In this document: positions 1 through 11,687 of the stretch, piece after piece
Position numbering within the stretch: position 1 is the first letter of the stretch
Layout of the letters: each line of letters begins with the position of its first letter
Position numbers and translations under genes: made by a program
Notes under the pieces: model-generated
The model's database searches: none
The model's input: only the letters and a program-made list of their open reading frames with translations
Told to the model about the DNA's origin: nothing
Assembly (NCBI RefSeq): GCF_905171765.1
Contig: NC_053392.1
Location: forward strand, 39,259,114 to 39,323,113
From: Bufo bufo
Taxonomy: Eukaryota; Chordata; Amphibia; Anura; Bufonidae
Length of the DNA: 64,000 nt
Direction: 5' to 3'

Positions 1-69
1 TATTCTGATGCTGCCACCCGCCTGATGCCACACATCTGATGCCAAGTGCTCCTTCTTACACCCACCATC

Positions 70-776
70 GTCAGCAGGTACTGTTATTGCCACCCACCTC
101 CCCACTTTTCACCGGGTCACTCTGTGGTCTACTGATGCTGCTGCCACCTCACCACTCAGGTCTCCTCATGCTGCTGCCACCTCCACACTTTGTCATTGTG
201 CCACTCTGTGGTCTCCTCATGCTGCTGCCACCTCCACACAATGTCACCTTGCCAGTCTGTGTCCTCCTCATGCTGCTGCTGCCACCTCCACACTATGTCA
301 CCTTGCCAGTCTGTGGCCTCCTCATGCTGCTGCTAACTCAACACTATGTCACCTTGCCAGTCTGTGGCCTCATGCTGCTGCCACCTCCATACTATGTCAC
401 CTTGCCACTCTGTGGTATCCTCATGCTGCTGCTAAATCAACACTATGTCACTGGACCACCCTGTGGCCTCCTCATGCTGTTGATACCTCCACATTATGTC
501 ACCTTGCCACTCTGTGGCCTCCTCATGCTACTGCCACCTCAACACTATGTAAATGGGCCACTCTGTGGTCTCCTCATGCTGCTGCTGCTACCACCTCCCC
601 ACTATGTCACTGGGCCACTCTGTGGTCTCCCCATGCTGCTGCTACCGCAAAAATATGTCATTAGGCCACTCTGTGGACTTCTCAAGCTGTTCTTCCACCC
701 TCCCCACTCCATGACTGGGCCACTATTTTGCCTTTTTGGCCTGGTTGACATCATTATTTATTTGACCTCATTTTAA
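70..776. repeat. 51-bp minisatellite
   Basis: About 12 degenerate copies of a unit near 51 bp, each containing a form of CTCTGTGGTCTCCTCATGCT followed by a run of CTG/CCACCT and CACTATGTCAC. Successive CTGTGG marks lie at about 119, 203, 256, 309, 360, 409, 460, 511, 561, 616 and 667. Because 51 is divisible by three, one frame stays open for 245 codons and repeats a 17-residue Leu/Pro-rich motif. The open frame follows from the period, so I do not call a gene. Confidence 0.85.
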
Positions 777-779
777 TTT

Positions 780-960
780 CTTATGTCTCTGAAAGAATAT
801 ATCTTTACCCCATTCCTATTCCATATAAATTATTGTGTTCTGAGTGGAAAACAAAAATCAGGGGTCCAAAATTACTGCCCAAAAATACTTGCTTTGACCT
901 ATGTTCAGAGGTGTCCATATCAAGAAGACTAAATGGCTCATTGCTTGAATTTCTGCTGGC
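780..960. other. Unannotated intronic sequence
   Basis: AT-rich sequence with no repeat, exon or RNA gene that I recognise. Confidence 0.4.
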
Positions 961-1457
961 TTAGGCCTAATTCAGACAGCAATTAGTTCCATCCATGTGC
1001 TATGCAGACTGCACCCACATATGTGGCACACAGACCCATAAATTCACAGTTCGGTTTTTCAACACAGACTGAAACCTGGAGCATGCACAGTTCTTGTCCA
1101 CATTGAGACCGAGACTCATTCTTTCAAAAGAATGGGTCGAGAATAAAAAAAAAAACGGAAAGGAAAATGACCCATTTCGATTGAACTGTATCTTCTTGTG
1201 AAAGGCCAAGCTGAAAAGGGGCTATCCAAATTGTCTTCTAGCAATGGTCCTAAAATGTCCTAAAATGGACTAAACACAGATAGCATCCATGTGCTGTCTG
1301 TGATTTTCATGGACCTAGAGGATTGAATGGGTATGTTTGGTCCTGTAAACGAACTGCAGTAGTGCACGCCTTTATTAGTCTGCTGAAAAGAATGGATGTC
1401 TGAATCAATGGATCTGTGTGGTGGCCGTGGATCACTAATGTGTAAATAAGGCCTAAG
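961..1457. mobile_element. Nonautonomous DNA transposon (MITE), TTAGGCC ends
   Basis: The left end TTAGGCCTAATTCAG is matched inversely by the right end TGTAAATAAGGCCTAA. No open frame of note lies inside. The TTAGG...CCTAA ends resemble the TTAGGG...CCCTAA element at 27195-27725. A TTA/TAA flank would fit a PIF/Harbinger-type 3-bp target duplication, but the superfamily is not proven. Confidence 0.6.
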
Positions 1458-4009
1458 TGCGCACAATGTTGCAGCAGAGTCATGGGCTTGAAGAATATTT
1501 CATGTATACTGTCTGGTAAGATGACCATGAATTCCAGACATGTCATATGATACCCAGATCTTGCCACAATACGTAGTGCAATGTCCTAAAATTCCAAGAA
1601 ATTCCAGTTATTTTTTCCAGAACAACCCTTTAATTAACATGATCCATCGGGCTCAGCTCCTCTTCTCTGATCATCTCTGCTTCCTATTAGCATCTGTTCA
1701 TTATAGGTCCACTAAATACCAGCTATAGTGAAGCAGACGTTCAGTATGAAATCTAATTAAGAAAGATGCCGTATTCCTACAAACCAACACCCACAATTTC
1801 CATTACAAGATCATAATTTACGTTATTTATTTCACATGTATTCTGCTGCAACATTCACCCAAAATGGAGCACTGGTGTAGAAGTTGCACAGGCAGAGGGT
1901 TTGGTTTTCATGGTTTTCCTGTTGGCTTGTGATATATTTCTTATATATTGTTCCTTATTCCTCATAGATTGGTCAGGACTCCTGCTCCACCTCTTGTATG
2001 CCCCCATTCCTTATTCTTTATACAGATGGCCCTTGTCCATGTATCCAGTAGGGCATAGAGATGTTGGGTGGAGGGGCTGTTAGTTTAGGCCCCTGTAACT
2101 TTCCCTCATGTCTTCCTTCCTCAGATGTCTGTCTTTTTCTACTGTGAATTTTCCTCTTCCTTCCATGTCTGTTGTTCTCTCAATTTGTTCCTCCTACTCC
2201 ATCTTTCAACGGTTGTGCCTCAGCACATACTTGACGTATATGATTTTGCCCCTAGTTTAGGTCAGTCATCCTTGTTGTTTATTTTAATGAGGTGTCTGAT
2301 GGTCTTCAACTAAAAAAACTAAATTTAAAGTCAAATTGGGAAACAAGAAAAGTCTCAGAGACAAATCTACTGATGTCCTGAAATACCACAGTAATGTCTG
2401 GGACCTGCCAATGGGGGAATCTACATTCCTCCATGCTATAATAACACAGAAATCTCATGTCATAGGCTTCAAGATAACAAAAGGATCTGGGGCACTAGAA
2501 TGGGCACACTTGCAGTATTCTTTGTGATCAGTGCACCAAAGTAATAGGATCCACTAACAATCATCCAATAATATACAGTATTCTTAGTATTCTAATATGT
2601 AACCTCTGGCCATAATGTTGTAGATGCTACTTCTTGTAATATGCCACCTTGTGATGGCTACTTCAGGTACCTTTACTGTTGGATGTGTCAGGAAAATAAT
2701 ATGGCCTTACTCTAGCATCAGTGGCTCAACCAACAATATTGGGTGCAATTCAACTTAATAGTGCCCAAATGGTGTTATCTCGGTGGTCTTGAAAAAACCC
2801 AGACTCTTCTCTAAGGGTATCCTGGCTGGTTGTAGAGCCTCCATAAGACCTGATGATTTGCACTGAGGGTCTACCTCACATCCACAGATCATCCAGCTGT
2901 ACAGACTAAGTGTCCATAGAACCAGTCAACCACATGATCTTGGCTGCAGCGGAGGGTAAACACTCCATCTTGTTAAGACCACATGAAGGGAAAGACTGTC
3001 ACTTAGAATAAAGAATTAGCCACAAGGCCTACGTGAGGAACATGGTCTTACAGTCATGCTTTTGTAGACCAATCACCATAGAGTTTCTCACCAATCATGG
3101 CATCTGCAAATGTATTTTTCCAGTGCCATGTTGGTTGGCCATGGCCAGCAGGAATGCACTGGAGAATCACTGTAGCCTCACACAAATACACCAATAGTGG
3201 TCTGTTTACAGCATGGAACCCTCCATCTCCAAGCTCAATCACATGGTTCTGTAAATAGATATGTAAAACAGGTACTATAATATTAGCAAAAATCTAACAA
3301 GAGGGCTACCAGTGTGAGTTTCATGCTGCCCTTGCCCAGAATGGTGGTGAGTTGTGCATTTGCCATCTACAGATGCCCTTGATGATGATAGAGAGAATAG
3401 TATGAGTGAAGTTTCTATCAGTTGTACAAAGTTTGACCTTCAGACTTTCTTAGCTCAACCTGATGTGAATTTTCAGGACTTTATAGGAGGCGACGGCTTT
3501 GAATGTACAAGTTCCTCCGTCCCTTTCTGGTTTATATTATCTGTATCTAATCACAGAGATGAAACATTCACTCTGATGAATTATGTCGGGTTGTTAAGAA
3601 AGATGGAATGAGACTGCATGCTTCTTTTCCTGGGTGAATTCTCTTCCATGTTCTCCAGCATTAAAGTTTCCCTGGGGGAATTTTTGAGTAAAAAAAAAAT
3701 GTTTAGTGCCCAAATTGTTCCAATGCAGACATTTCAAGTATCCGTCATGTAATTGAGGATTCATCTTACAAAGTGAGAGGTACCTATAACCTTGTATGAC
3801 GTCTCACATTAACATAATACCTTATCAAGAAGACTCAACAGGAATTGTTTGCAGGTATGTGAGGTCATCCCCACCCATCTGTCTTCAAGCCCCTAAGGAC
3901 CATCACAGTACTTAAAACGTCAATGCCGGTTAATTTTTTTATGCCATGGCCGTTAACATTTTATTTTTTTTACTTTTTCACCCATGTAGCTGTAGAAAAC
4001 TTGGATTTT
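1458..4009. other. Intronic or intergenic sequence without recognised genes
   Basis: Mostly low-complexity AT-rich sequence. Only short unconvincing frames occur. The single oddity is a 62-codon minus-strand frame at 3054-3242 preceded on that strand by a pyrimidine-rich TTTACAG acceptor-like site; its protein matches nothing I know. No SRCR exon of SCARA5 was recognised here. Confidence 0.4.
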
Positions 4010-4151
4010 CTCGTGACAATAGCATCTGTCAAGGTATGACATATATTAGGCTGCAAGTGAACAGTTAGTTCTTGAAGGTCATCTATTAGAAGCAGGAAAA
4101 ATGGGTAAGCGTAAGCATCCAAGTGACTTTAACAAGGGCCAAATTGTGATG
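4010..4151 (+). pseudogene. Tc1/mariner transposase 5' remnant
   Basis: Sequence around an ATG at about 4101 encodes MGKRKHPSDFNKGQIVM, the typical start of a Tc1-like transposase (compare MGKKGDLSNFERGMVV at 15820). The preceding leader (TCAAGGTATGACATATATTA and the following tract) also has the style of Tc1-element 5' sequence. Similarity stops abruptly after the GTGATG at about 4151, so only the leader and about 17 codons survive. No helix-turn-helix or DDE catalytic region remains. Confidence 0.65.
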
Positions 4152-4660
4152 TTTACTGTTTCATCTTCTCCTGTCTATCAGCTGATTTTGGGCGGCAGTT
4201 ATCCAGCAGTCTCACAGCTGAACCATTAGTCTGGGTCAGCTGACCTCTCTGCAGCAGCCAGGCTCGTTTGGAAGAGCAGTTTGTGATTGGTTAGACTCTC
4301 TTTAAATATTTCTGGCTTCAGCAATGGGTTGCTGGTGATAGCATAATCTATGTGCTTTTGTATCCAGCAAATTCTTGTATCCAGTATCTAGTTCCTTGTC
4401 TAGTGGCTCTTTGTCTGTGTAGCTTGGTTGTTATGATGATTTTCACTCAGATCTTGTAGTTTGTAGTAGATCTTCCTAGTGTTTGTAGATCTTTATGTGT
4501 TATGCAATTTGTAACTGTCTTGCTTGTTTCCAGTTTAGCTCTGCAGTTTGTTTGTTTTCTCTGAGTCCTAGAGCCATCTTGCTGTCCGTGTTGGGGTCAG
4601 TATTTCAGATAAGGACTTTTCATAGAGATATCTTCAAGGATATTGAGGGTCAGTGGTGTT
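4152..4660. other. Unassigned insert between Tc1 remnant and foldback element
   Basis: No recognisable coding sequence. The abrupt loss of Tc1 similarity at its left edge suggests another insertion or a deletion, but I found no matching right boundary. Confidence 0.3.
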
Positions 4661-5362
4661 TGGGAGTATACCGAACTAGGGGGACTGATGGGTGTTGATG
4701 ACACCTCAATGTCGCCTGTTACTGGAAAACCCTTCTTAACGCCAATAGTGGTAGGTCAGTGGGGAGATATTTTCGAGTAATGTAGGTTTTAAATACAATA
4801 AAAGTTCTAAAAAGTGTGATAAAATATATATAAATATGTAGATAAATAATAAAATAAAATAATGATATTTAAAATATATAAAAATATATATATATGTAAA
4901 GGGAATGATAGGAACAATTCAGAACTGGATGAGCATAAGTACACTACGTCTCACACTGGGATGAAGGGACGTGCCTGTCCCGAAACGCGTTGAGCCGGAT
5001 TTATACATATATTCCAATAAAGACAAGTGAACAGAAGCACCCGTGTGATTGGCTGCCTTCATCTTGTAAGATTCTAGAAGCGATCCAGGCTGGGGGGGTG
5101 TTTGGCTCACAGGTGCATTATGCTTATCCTAGTAAACCACCCCCCTCGTGAAGTGAGTAAATAAGTATACGATACTTCAGTATTTTTATTATATTTACTT
5201 GTATCCTTTTAGACAGATTTTATTTATTTATTACAACTCATTCGCCTCATTATACTACACTTTGACGTGTATGACACTACAGACAACGGTCTCTTAGGCA
5301 CTTGAGACCCAGTGTAGTGTACTTATGCTCATCCAGTTCTGAATTGTTCCTATCATTCCCTT

Positions 5363-5396
<34 letters not shown>

Positions 5397-5614
5397 TATA
5401 TATTTTAAATATCATTATCATTTTATTATTTATCTACATATTTATATATATTTTATCACACTTTTTAGAACTTTTATTGTATTTGAAACCCACATTACTC
5501 GAAAGTATCTCCCCACTGACCTACCACTATTGGCGCTTAAGAAGGGTTTTCCAGTAACAGGCGAGATTGAGGTGTCATCAACACCCATCAGTCCCCCTAG
5601 TTCGGTATACTCCC
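4661..5614. mobile_element. Foldback element with hammerhead-like core
   Basis: Two inverted arms, about 4661-4947 and 5314-5614, share the same sequence in opposite orientation, including GTATACCGAACTAGGGGGAC and CAGAACTGGATGAGCATAAG, with (TA)n tracts inside each arm. The central 370 bp holds a hammerhead-like core followed by AATAAA at about 5016. It shares GAAACGCGTTGAGCC with the giant palindrome at 30270-32050, so the two are probably related families. Confidence 0.7.
4951..4996 (+). ncRNA. Degenerate hammerhead-ribozyme-like motif
   Basis: GATGA (4960-4964) is followed by one extra A, then stem II as GGGAC (4966-4970) pairing with GTCCC (4977-4981), then GAAA (4982-4985) and the self-complementary ACGCGT. 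The two bases before GATGA should be CT but are GG, and stem I does not pair well. It is therefore most likely an inactive relic. AATAAA follows 34 nt downstream of GAAA. Confidence 0.45.
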
Positions 5615-6609
5615 ATATTCCATACAGGCAGACACTCTAGTCGGCCTGACAAACCCTGAGCAGCCTTTAGCCTTTACCACTCCGTATTTTCCACTCCACT
5701 CCTACAAACCCTTGGCGCCTCAAGTTTTTCAGATCCAGTGGAATCCTTTCCATCAGATCTGTCTGACCCTCAAACTTTCTCTCTTCCGTTTGGCCTGATG
5801 GTCAGTGTTGTGTGGGTCTAGGGAAGATCCAGGGAAAGCTGGAGTTAGGATTAATTATTGTCTGTTATCCTTGGATATCTTCATCTGTCTGCTTTATTAC
5901 CTGACATCTCCTTTCTCCATGTTTCTCATCATCTGTTTACCATCACCATTCGGTTCCTGTCATCTAATGGTAAGCTTCTACTTCTGTATATTTATTACCT
6001 ACCTGTGTTGATATGTGTTTAGTGTGCTGTTATTGTTCATTTCGATTTTATATGGTTCGGTCCTACTGCAGGTACTGGCGGTATAAGAATACTGGGAAAA
6101 ACCCTTAGTCCTTGGGAAAGGCAATTGCTATGGATAAAGTGCAGTTCTACAATCCTGTAAACAACTGGCAGCATTACCGTACCTATGAAAAGTGATCCAA
6201 AGAATGACAATAAGTGAACTGGAGATAGGGTCATAGGTAGAGATTGTAATCACCAGCTCGTATCCCAGCTCACCTGAATTAGGGCCGTGTTTCATGGAAG
6301 ATATAGGTGCACCAATCCAGAAAGAATCCAAGAAAATTTCCAGCACCCCGACTTGTAATAAAATTGGAGTGCATTTGAAGCTCAATAAAATGCCATATAG
6401 CAGGTGATGAAGCGTTTCAGGCCTCAAAGTGGACTTTTAGTCATAATATCTGGGTTCATAGATGCACAAGGCTCCTTAATGTGTGTGGGAATTTAAAGCT
6501 AACTCCTGTGGAGCCCTGGGTGTCCTTTGTTCATCAGTTGTACTTCCTTGGATGGTAGGATCTGAGAGACTCTAACAAGAGCTATTGTCCTTCCTTGGAT
6601 GGTAGAATG
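5615..6609. other. Intronic sequence without recognised genes
   Basis: No exon recognised. A local direct repeat, CCTTCCTTGGATGGT followed by an 'AACAAGAGC' tract, occurs at about 6540-6610 and again at about 7030-7080, on both sides of the MITE at 6610-7012. A weak hammerhead-like motif lies on the minus strand at 6405-6445. Confidence 0.4.
6405..6445 (-). ncRNA. Possible hammerhead-like relic
   Basis: Read on the minus strand: ATGACTAA, an extra A, a near-complementary AGTCC/GGCCT stem with one mismatch, then GAAACGC. The core differs from CTGANGA at two conserved places and no AATAAA follows on that strand. It is weaker than the other members in this window. Confidence 0.25.
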
Positions 6610-7012
6610 AAAAGGCTGGTTTAGACCACATGATGTTACAGCCGATTGTCGGGAAGGAAGCGTTCCTTACCAACAGTCAGCTGCTCGTTCAGTGAAGGAG
6701 ACCACTACATTTACATGCAGTGATCTCCTTCACAGTAGGAGGATGAGGGATCGCTATTGCGATCCTTCATCCCCATACAGAATCCTAAGTTTCTGGGCAT
6801 CAGATCGCTGTTTAGACTGCACAATATTTTGCCCAGGTACGATCACTGATGTGCCTGCACGAACGACAGGATCACCCAATGAATGAGCGTTTTGCTTGTT
6901 CATTGGGTGATCGGCGGCACATTTAGATGGGCAGATTGTCGGGAATGAGAGTTTGCAGGAATGGTTGTTCCCGATACTCTCCCCGAAAACCGGGCCTTGT
7001 AAATCCACCTTA
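6610..7012. mobile_element. MITE, AAGGCTGG family (copy 1)
   Basis: Imperfect inverted ends: AAGGCTGGTTTAGAC on the left and the complement of TTAAGGTGGATTTAC on the right. The interior has short hairpins such as GATCACCCAATGAATGAG with TTCATTGGGTGATC. It resembles the copy at 28897-29424 (shared GGAGACCACT...ACATGCAGTGATCTCCT). It sits inside a local host repeat found on both sides. Confidence 0.55.
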
Positions 7013-8525
7013 AGAGACTTTCACAAGAGCCATTGTCCTTCCTCTTCCTTGGATGGTCGGATCTGGGAGACTTTAACAAGAGCGAAATTATGAAGGTTAG
7101 GTATCTGAGTCAGAGGATCTCCAGCATAGCAGATCTTGTGGGGAGCTCCCAGTATGAAATGATTATTCCTTACCAACAGTAGTAGAAGAAAGAACAACTG
7201 GTGAACCGCCCACTAGGTTATGGGCTTCCAGGGCTCATTAATGCACATGCCGGAAAAGACTAGCCCATCTGGTTTGATACCACAGAAGAGCTACTGTAGA
7301 AAAGATTTAAACAGAAGAGCCACTGTAGATAAAATTGCTGAAAAAGTTACCACGATAGAACGGTGTCAGAGGACACAGGACATCTTGCTGTCTATGGGGC
7401 TGAGGAGCCACATAGTACATAGTTGATCAGTGTACATGTGTATGAGATGGGGAAGAATAGCTGTTGGTGGAGTCTCACTCGAAATACCGGGCTCCCATAT
7501 TGGTCCCACAGGTCTGGAAAAAAAACACCTGGGAATTTGACTCCTCATCTTGTCCTCTCATGCTCCTTGTCCTGAAATTAGCTGGTCATATTATTCCACA
7601 TGTCAGATATATCCACCGTAACGCCAAGACTTCCTTGCAGAATGTGAAAATGAAAAGATTTCTTCTTCTTTCTGATACATTTAGTTGATGCATAAATAAA
7701 ATGTCCGTCACGTTTATATCCCTGTATAATCCTCTCATTGTGAAAGCACAAAGTTGGCCGGTGAGTCTGTGACTTTTTGTTCTGTAGGGAGAGGTACGAA
7801 GCGAGAGCCAGAAGCTTGGAGGATCAGTCATCTGCACGAGTGTTTGTTTTTGCTCTCAGGTATCTGTTCTCACACTGTGCTCCCCTGTCCTTGGCACTGC
7901 CAGCTCCAGCCTCCTCCATGCTGGGCCTCATTAATTCACTTTGCAGACTCTGGCTTTACCGGGAATGGTTCTGAAATCACCAAGATGAATGGAAGATCTG
8001 AAATAACGTGCTCACAACCCAAGGAGTTACTGGGAAACTCACCAAAGATAAGACAAAACCTGCTGTTATACCAAGCATGGAGAAGGGGGTGGGGAACGTT
8101 CCTCAGCTAGAACAACACGTCTGAGGGCCATGGATGAAGATCTGGCACAGAGGCTGTTATAGATACTGATTGTAATGGACGTGAATACTCTAGAAATCTC
8201 ACATCTCAAGAGCATTTTCCTCCAAGAAATAAAACAAAAAGGAAATATAAAACCTAGACCAATTAACGGCAGACACCTTGATTGCAGGACAGGTCTTACA
8301 ATGGATGGAGCCTTGTGGGGTACATTCTGTTGGGGACTATATTGTATACAGTGTACAACTAACCATGTCAAACAATGTCTCATCTGCAGTGCTAGAAAGT
8401 ACAGTGTCCAAATAACATCGCATCACCCTATACAGAAGTTGTCTAGATAACCATGCTATAGAGCCACTACCGCGTAATGTGCAAATAATATACCATACAA
8501 TGCTATATTACCAAATGTCTGTGAG
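7013..8525. other. Intronic sequence without recognised genes
   Basis: Short frames only. A plus-strand stretch at about 7789-7858 is bounded by acceptor-like TTCTGTAG and donor-like CAG/GTATCT, but the peptide resembles no family I know and the call is not supported. Confidence 0.35.
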
Positions 8526-9639
8526 CCATTATCCTGTACCCCGAGTGTCAGTGTCATTATCCTGTACCCCGAGTGTCAGTGTCATTATCCTGTACCCCGA
8601 GTGTCAGTGTCATTATCCTGTACCCCAAGTGTCAGTGTCATTATCCTCTCCCCCAAGTGTCAGTGTCATTATCCTGTACCCCAAGTGTCAGTATCATTAT
8701 CCTGTACCCCAAGTGTCAGTGTCATTATCCTGTACCCCAGGTGTCAGTGTCATTATCCTGTACCCCAAGTGTCAGTGTCATTATCCTGCACCCCAAGTGT
8801 CAGTGTCATTATCCTGTACCCCAAGTGTCAGTGTCATTATCCTGTACCCCAAGTGTCAGTGTCATTATCCTGTACCCAAAGTGTCAGTGTCATTATCCTG
8901 TACCCCAGGTGTCAGTGTCATTATCCTGTACCCCAAGTGTCAGTGTCATTATCCTGCACCCCAAGTGTCAGTGTCATTATCCTGTACCCCAAGTGTCAGT
9001 GTCATTATCCTGTACCCCAAGTGTCAGTGTCATTATCCTGTACCCCAAGTGTCAGTGTCATTGTCCTGTACCCCAAGTGTCAGTGTGATTATCCTGTACC
9101 CCAAGTGTCAGTGTCATTATCCTGTACCCCAAGTGTCAGTGTCATTATCCTGTACCCCAAGTGTCAGTGTCATTATCCTGTACCCCAAGTGTCAGTGTCA
9201 TTATCCTGTACCCCAAGTGTCAGTGTCATTATCCTGTACCCCAAGTGTCAGTGTCATTATCCTGTACCCCAAGTGTCAGTGTCATTATCGTGTACCCCAA
9301 GTGTCAGTGTCATTATCATGTACCCCAAGTGTCAGTGTAATTATCCTGCACCCCAAGTGTCAGTGTCATTATCCTGTACCCCAAATGTCAGTGTCATTAT
9401 CCTGTCCCCCAAGTGTCAGTGTCATTATCCTGTACCCCAAGTGTCAGTGTCATTATCCTGTACCCCAAGTGTCAGTGTCATTATCCTGTACCCCTTCAGT
9501 GTCATTATCCTGCACCACAAGTGTCAGTGTCATTATCCGGTACCCCAAGTGTCAGTGTCATTATCCTGTACCCCAAGTGTCAGTGTCATTGTCCTGTACC
9601 CCAAGTGTCATTATCCTGCACCACAAGTGTCAATGTCAT
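8526..9639. repeat. 28-bp minisatellite, left part
   Basis: About 40 tandem copies of a 28-bp unit, GTGTCAGTGTCATTATCCTG followed by TACCCCAA, with sparse point changes and a few shortened units near 9496 and 9605. All three plus frames stay open over several hundred bases because the unit has no stop in any frame and 28 is not divisible by three; each frame reads the same 28-residue peptide in another register. The array resumes at 11688 after an inserted LTR. Confidence 0.95.
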
Positions 9640-10053
9640 TGTGGCGAAACCAACCTCGCCAGTGGGTTTCGGAGGGGCCTGGCTACCAGCCTCTTGCCTC
9701 AGGATTATGGCCCATACTAACTTTAAAGGAGAAGACAGACCGGCCGCACAGCTTAAATCTGTCTTTGGAATTGTATTTTATGTTATGTGAGGGTACCCAG
9801 ATAGCTAATTGTATTGTATTTGTGTATTCTGAGTGCCATTCACCTAATAATATGCACTCAGACTTGAGCTATCTGGGGATATGTTAAATGTCTGTGTTTA
9901 CTGTAAGGGTTGTGACATTGCGTGTTTAAATGGTGATTTCTGTCCTGTTGTCCCCACATGTGTATTGGCTATTTCCCTTTGTCCTGAGAGATAATTGAAT
10001 TACTCCTCGGGTGTCTCCAGGGCAGAGAGGAGGAAACCATGATGCATTGTGGG

Positions 10054-11204
10054 CAGTGCAGTTTCTAGGTAAAATTTCTCTCAGGGCGAGTGTCAAAAAA
10101 ACTCCCCCCCCCTCAAAACTGAAATAAGTGTCTCCCCATTGTAAAAAATGTGGAACCACATTGCACGGACGGTCACAGTGACCCACTGTCCCACAGACTC
10201 AGGCTCTCACTCACAGCAGGCTTCTTTCTCAGCACTGCTCCGGGCGGGCGGTAACAGGCAGGCAGTGCGGGCGGCGGTGCTCACCTCACTCACTGTACGT
10301 CACGCGGCGCGTGACGTACAGTGAGTGAGCGCCGCCGCCCGCAGAGCCTGCCTGTGGGGGGACATTATTTTTAATAAGGATCACTATGGACATTATTTAG
10401 AATGGAGGCTGCTGTGGGTGTGATTATAACTGTATAATGTCTGATAGGCCTAGTCCTGAGTTATATTACCCTGCCCTGTATAATAATGTACCCTGATAGC
10501 CCTTAGTTATATTACCCCAGCGGGGTAATATAACTAAGGGGTATCAGGGATGGGTACATTATTATACAGGGCATGGGCAGGGTAATATAACTCAGCTCAG
10601 GACTAGCCCTATCAGACATTATACAGTTATAATGACACCCAAAGCAGCCTCCATTCTAAATAATGTCCATAGTGATCCTTATTAAACTTAATGTCCCCCA
10701 CAGTGACAGTGGCCCCCATTTTCATGTCTCCCACAGTGGCCCCCCCATTGTAATTAATGCCCTTCCATTGTAATTAATGCCCCCCCATTGTAATTAATGC
10801 CCCCCCCATTGTAATTAATGCCCCCCCCATTGTAATTAATGCCCCCCATTGTAATTAATGCCCCCCCAGACCATAACTCACCTCACAGCAGGCATCAGCA
10901 CTGCTCAGGGGCTCAGGGCGGACGGTAACAGGCAGGCAGTGCGGTGCTCACTCACTGTACGTCACGCGCCTGCGCCGCCTAGTGGGAGGAGCAGGCGCGT
11001 GACGTCAGTAAGTGCCGCCCGCACTGTCTGAAGAGTGAGAGGACTAGTCGGCACTCGGCAGGTCAGGTGAGATGTCAGAGGGAGGGAGCCAGGGCGTACG
11101 GCAGAGAAACTACAAGAGGGCTCCCCTGCTGGCGCCCCCCTTCTGACAGCGCCCCGGGCGGACGCCCGTCCCGCCCGCCCCGCCCGCCCCTAGAAACGGC
11201 CCTG
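10054..11204. mobile_element. Nonautonomous hAT element nested in the LTR
   Basis: The left end CAGTGCAGTTTCTAGG matches the inverted right end CAGGGCCGTTTCTAGG, typical hAT termini. Exact 8-bp target duplications ATTGTGGG lie at 10046-10053 and 11205-11212. No transposase is encoded. The inside holds a near-perfect palindrome of about 320 bp (centre about 10520), a GC-rich palindrome around the TGACGTAC tracts near 10290-10330, and seven or so copies of CCCCCATTGTAATTAATGC at 10741-10870. Confidence 0.85.
10365..10690. repeat. Palindrome inside the hAT element
   Basis: Arms containing GGATCACTATGGACATTATT and its complement fold around the centre CCCCAGCGGGG at about 10520. The arms match nearly throughout, with a few indels. 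Confidence 0.8.
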
Positions 11205-11687
11205 ATTGTGGGGATGTATTGTGTCTGTGTATCCTGAGTGCTATTTATCTGTCCTGTATCACAGTCTTCCTTCTGGTCCCCTAGGGGCGTGTCCACCAGA
11301 TGGGGACCTGCATAAATACGGGCGGGTAGCCCTCAATAAAGAGTTCCTGTTTTATCCTTCATCATGTTGAGACTGGTGTTTGGGTAACTGATCGACACTG
11401 GGGGATTGTTATACGCTGAAGATTTGCTATACTCCCCTGGCTATAACTACTAGCTCTTGTGAGAGCTGTTTCTGCTCTCTGGATTTAGGAGAGGTTCACC
11501 CACTGGAGCCTGGAGCCTTTTCGTAGGTCCAGGGTGGGTAGGAGACGGTGAGACCTCAACCAAGATTCGGCGGTTCGTGGGGTCTGCAGTGCGTACGGTG
11601 TCAAGTGGAGTGCTTGGAGTCCTCGGAAAGCACTAGGAGCATTTATCGACAGAGGTACCCGGTCGGGGTGCCAGGAGATCCGTTACA

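Larger units (their letters stand above)
9640..11687. mobile_element. Solo LTR inside the 28-bp minisatellite
   Basis: Begins TGTGGCGAAACC and ends CGTTACA, giving the TG...CA ends of an LTR. It is flanked by an exact 5-bp target duplication GTCAT (9635-9639 and 11688-11692). A TATA-like CATAAATA at about 11311 and AATAAA at 11335-11340 fit a plus-strand U3-R-U5 layout. No internal retroelement genes are present, so this is a solo LTR left by recombination. Without the nested hAT insertion it would be about 0.9 kb. Family not determined. Confidence 0.85.

Noticed and set aside
39..776. 245-codon Leu/Pro-rich frame
   Set aside because: It arises from a 51-bp minisatellite whose period is divisible by three. 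It has no signal peptide, domain or splice context.
7775..7858. Possible plus-strand exon between TTCTGTAG and CAG/GTATCT
   Set aside because: Splice-like sequences of this quality are common by chance, and the peptide has no recognised relatives.
8479..9887. Open frames of 413, 171, 428 and 125 codons rich in VSVSLSCTPSVSVIILYPKC cycles
   Set aside because: They are the three frames of one 28-bp tandem repeat without stops. The peptide is identical in every frame apart from register, which a real protein would not show.
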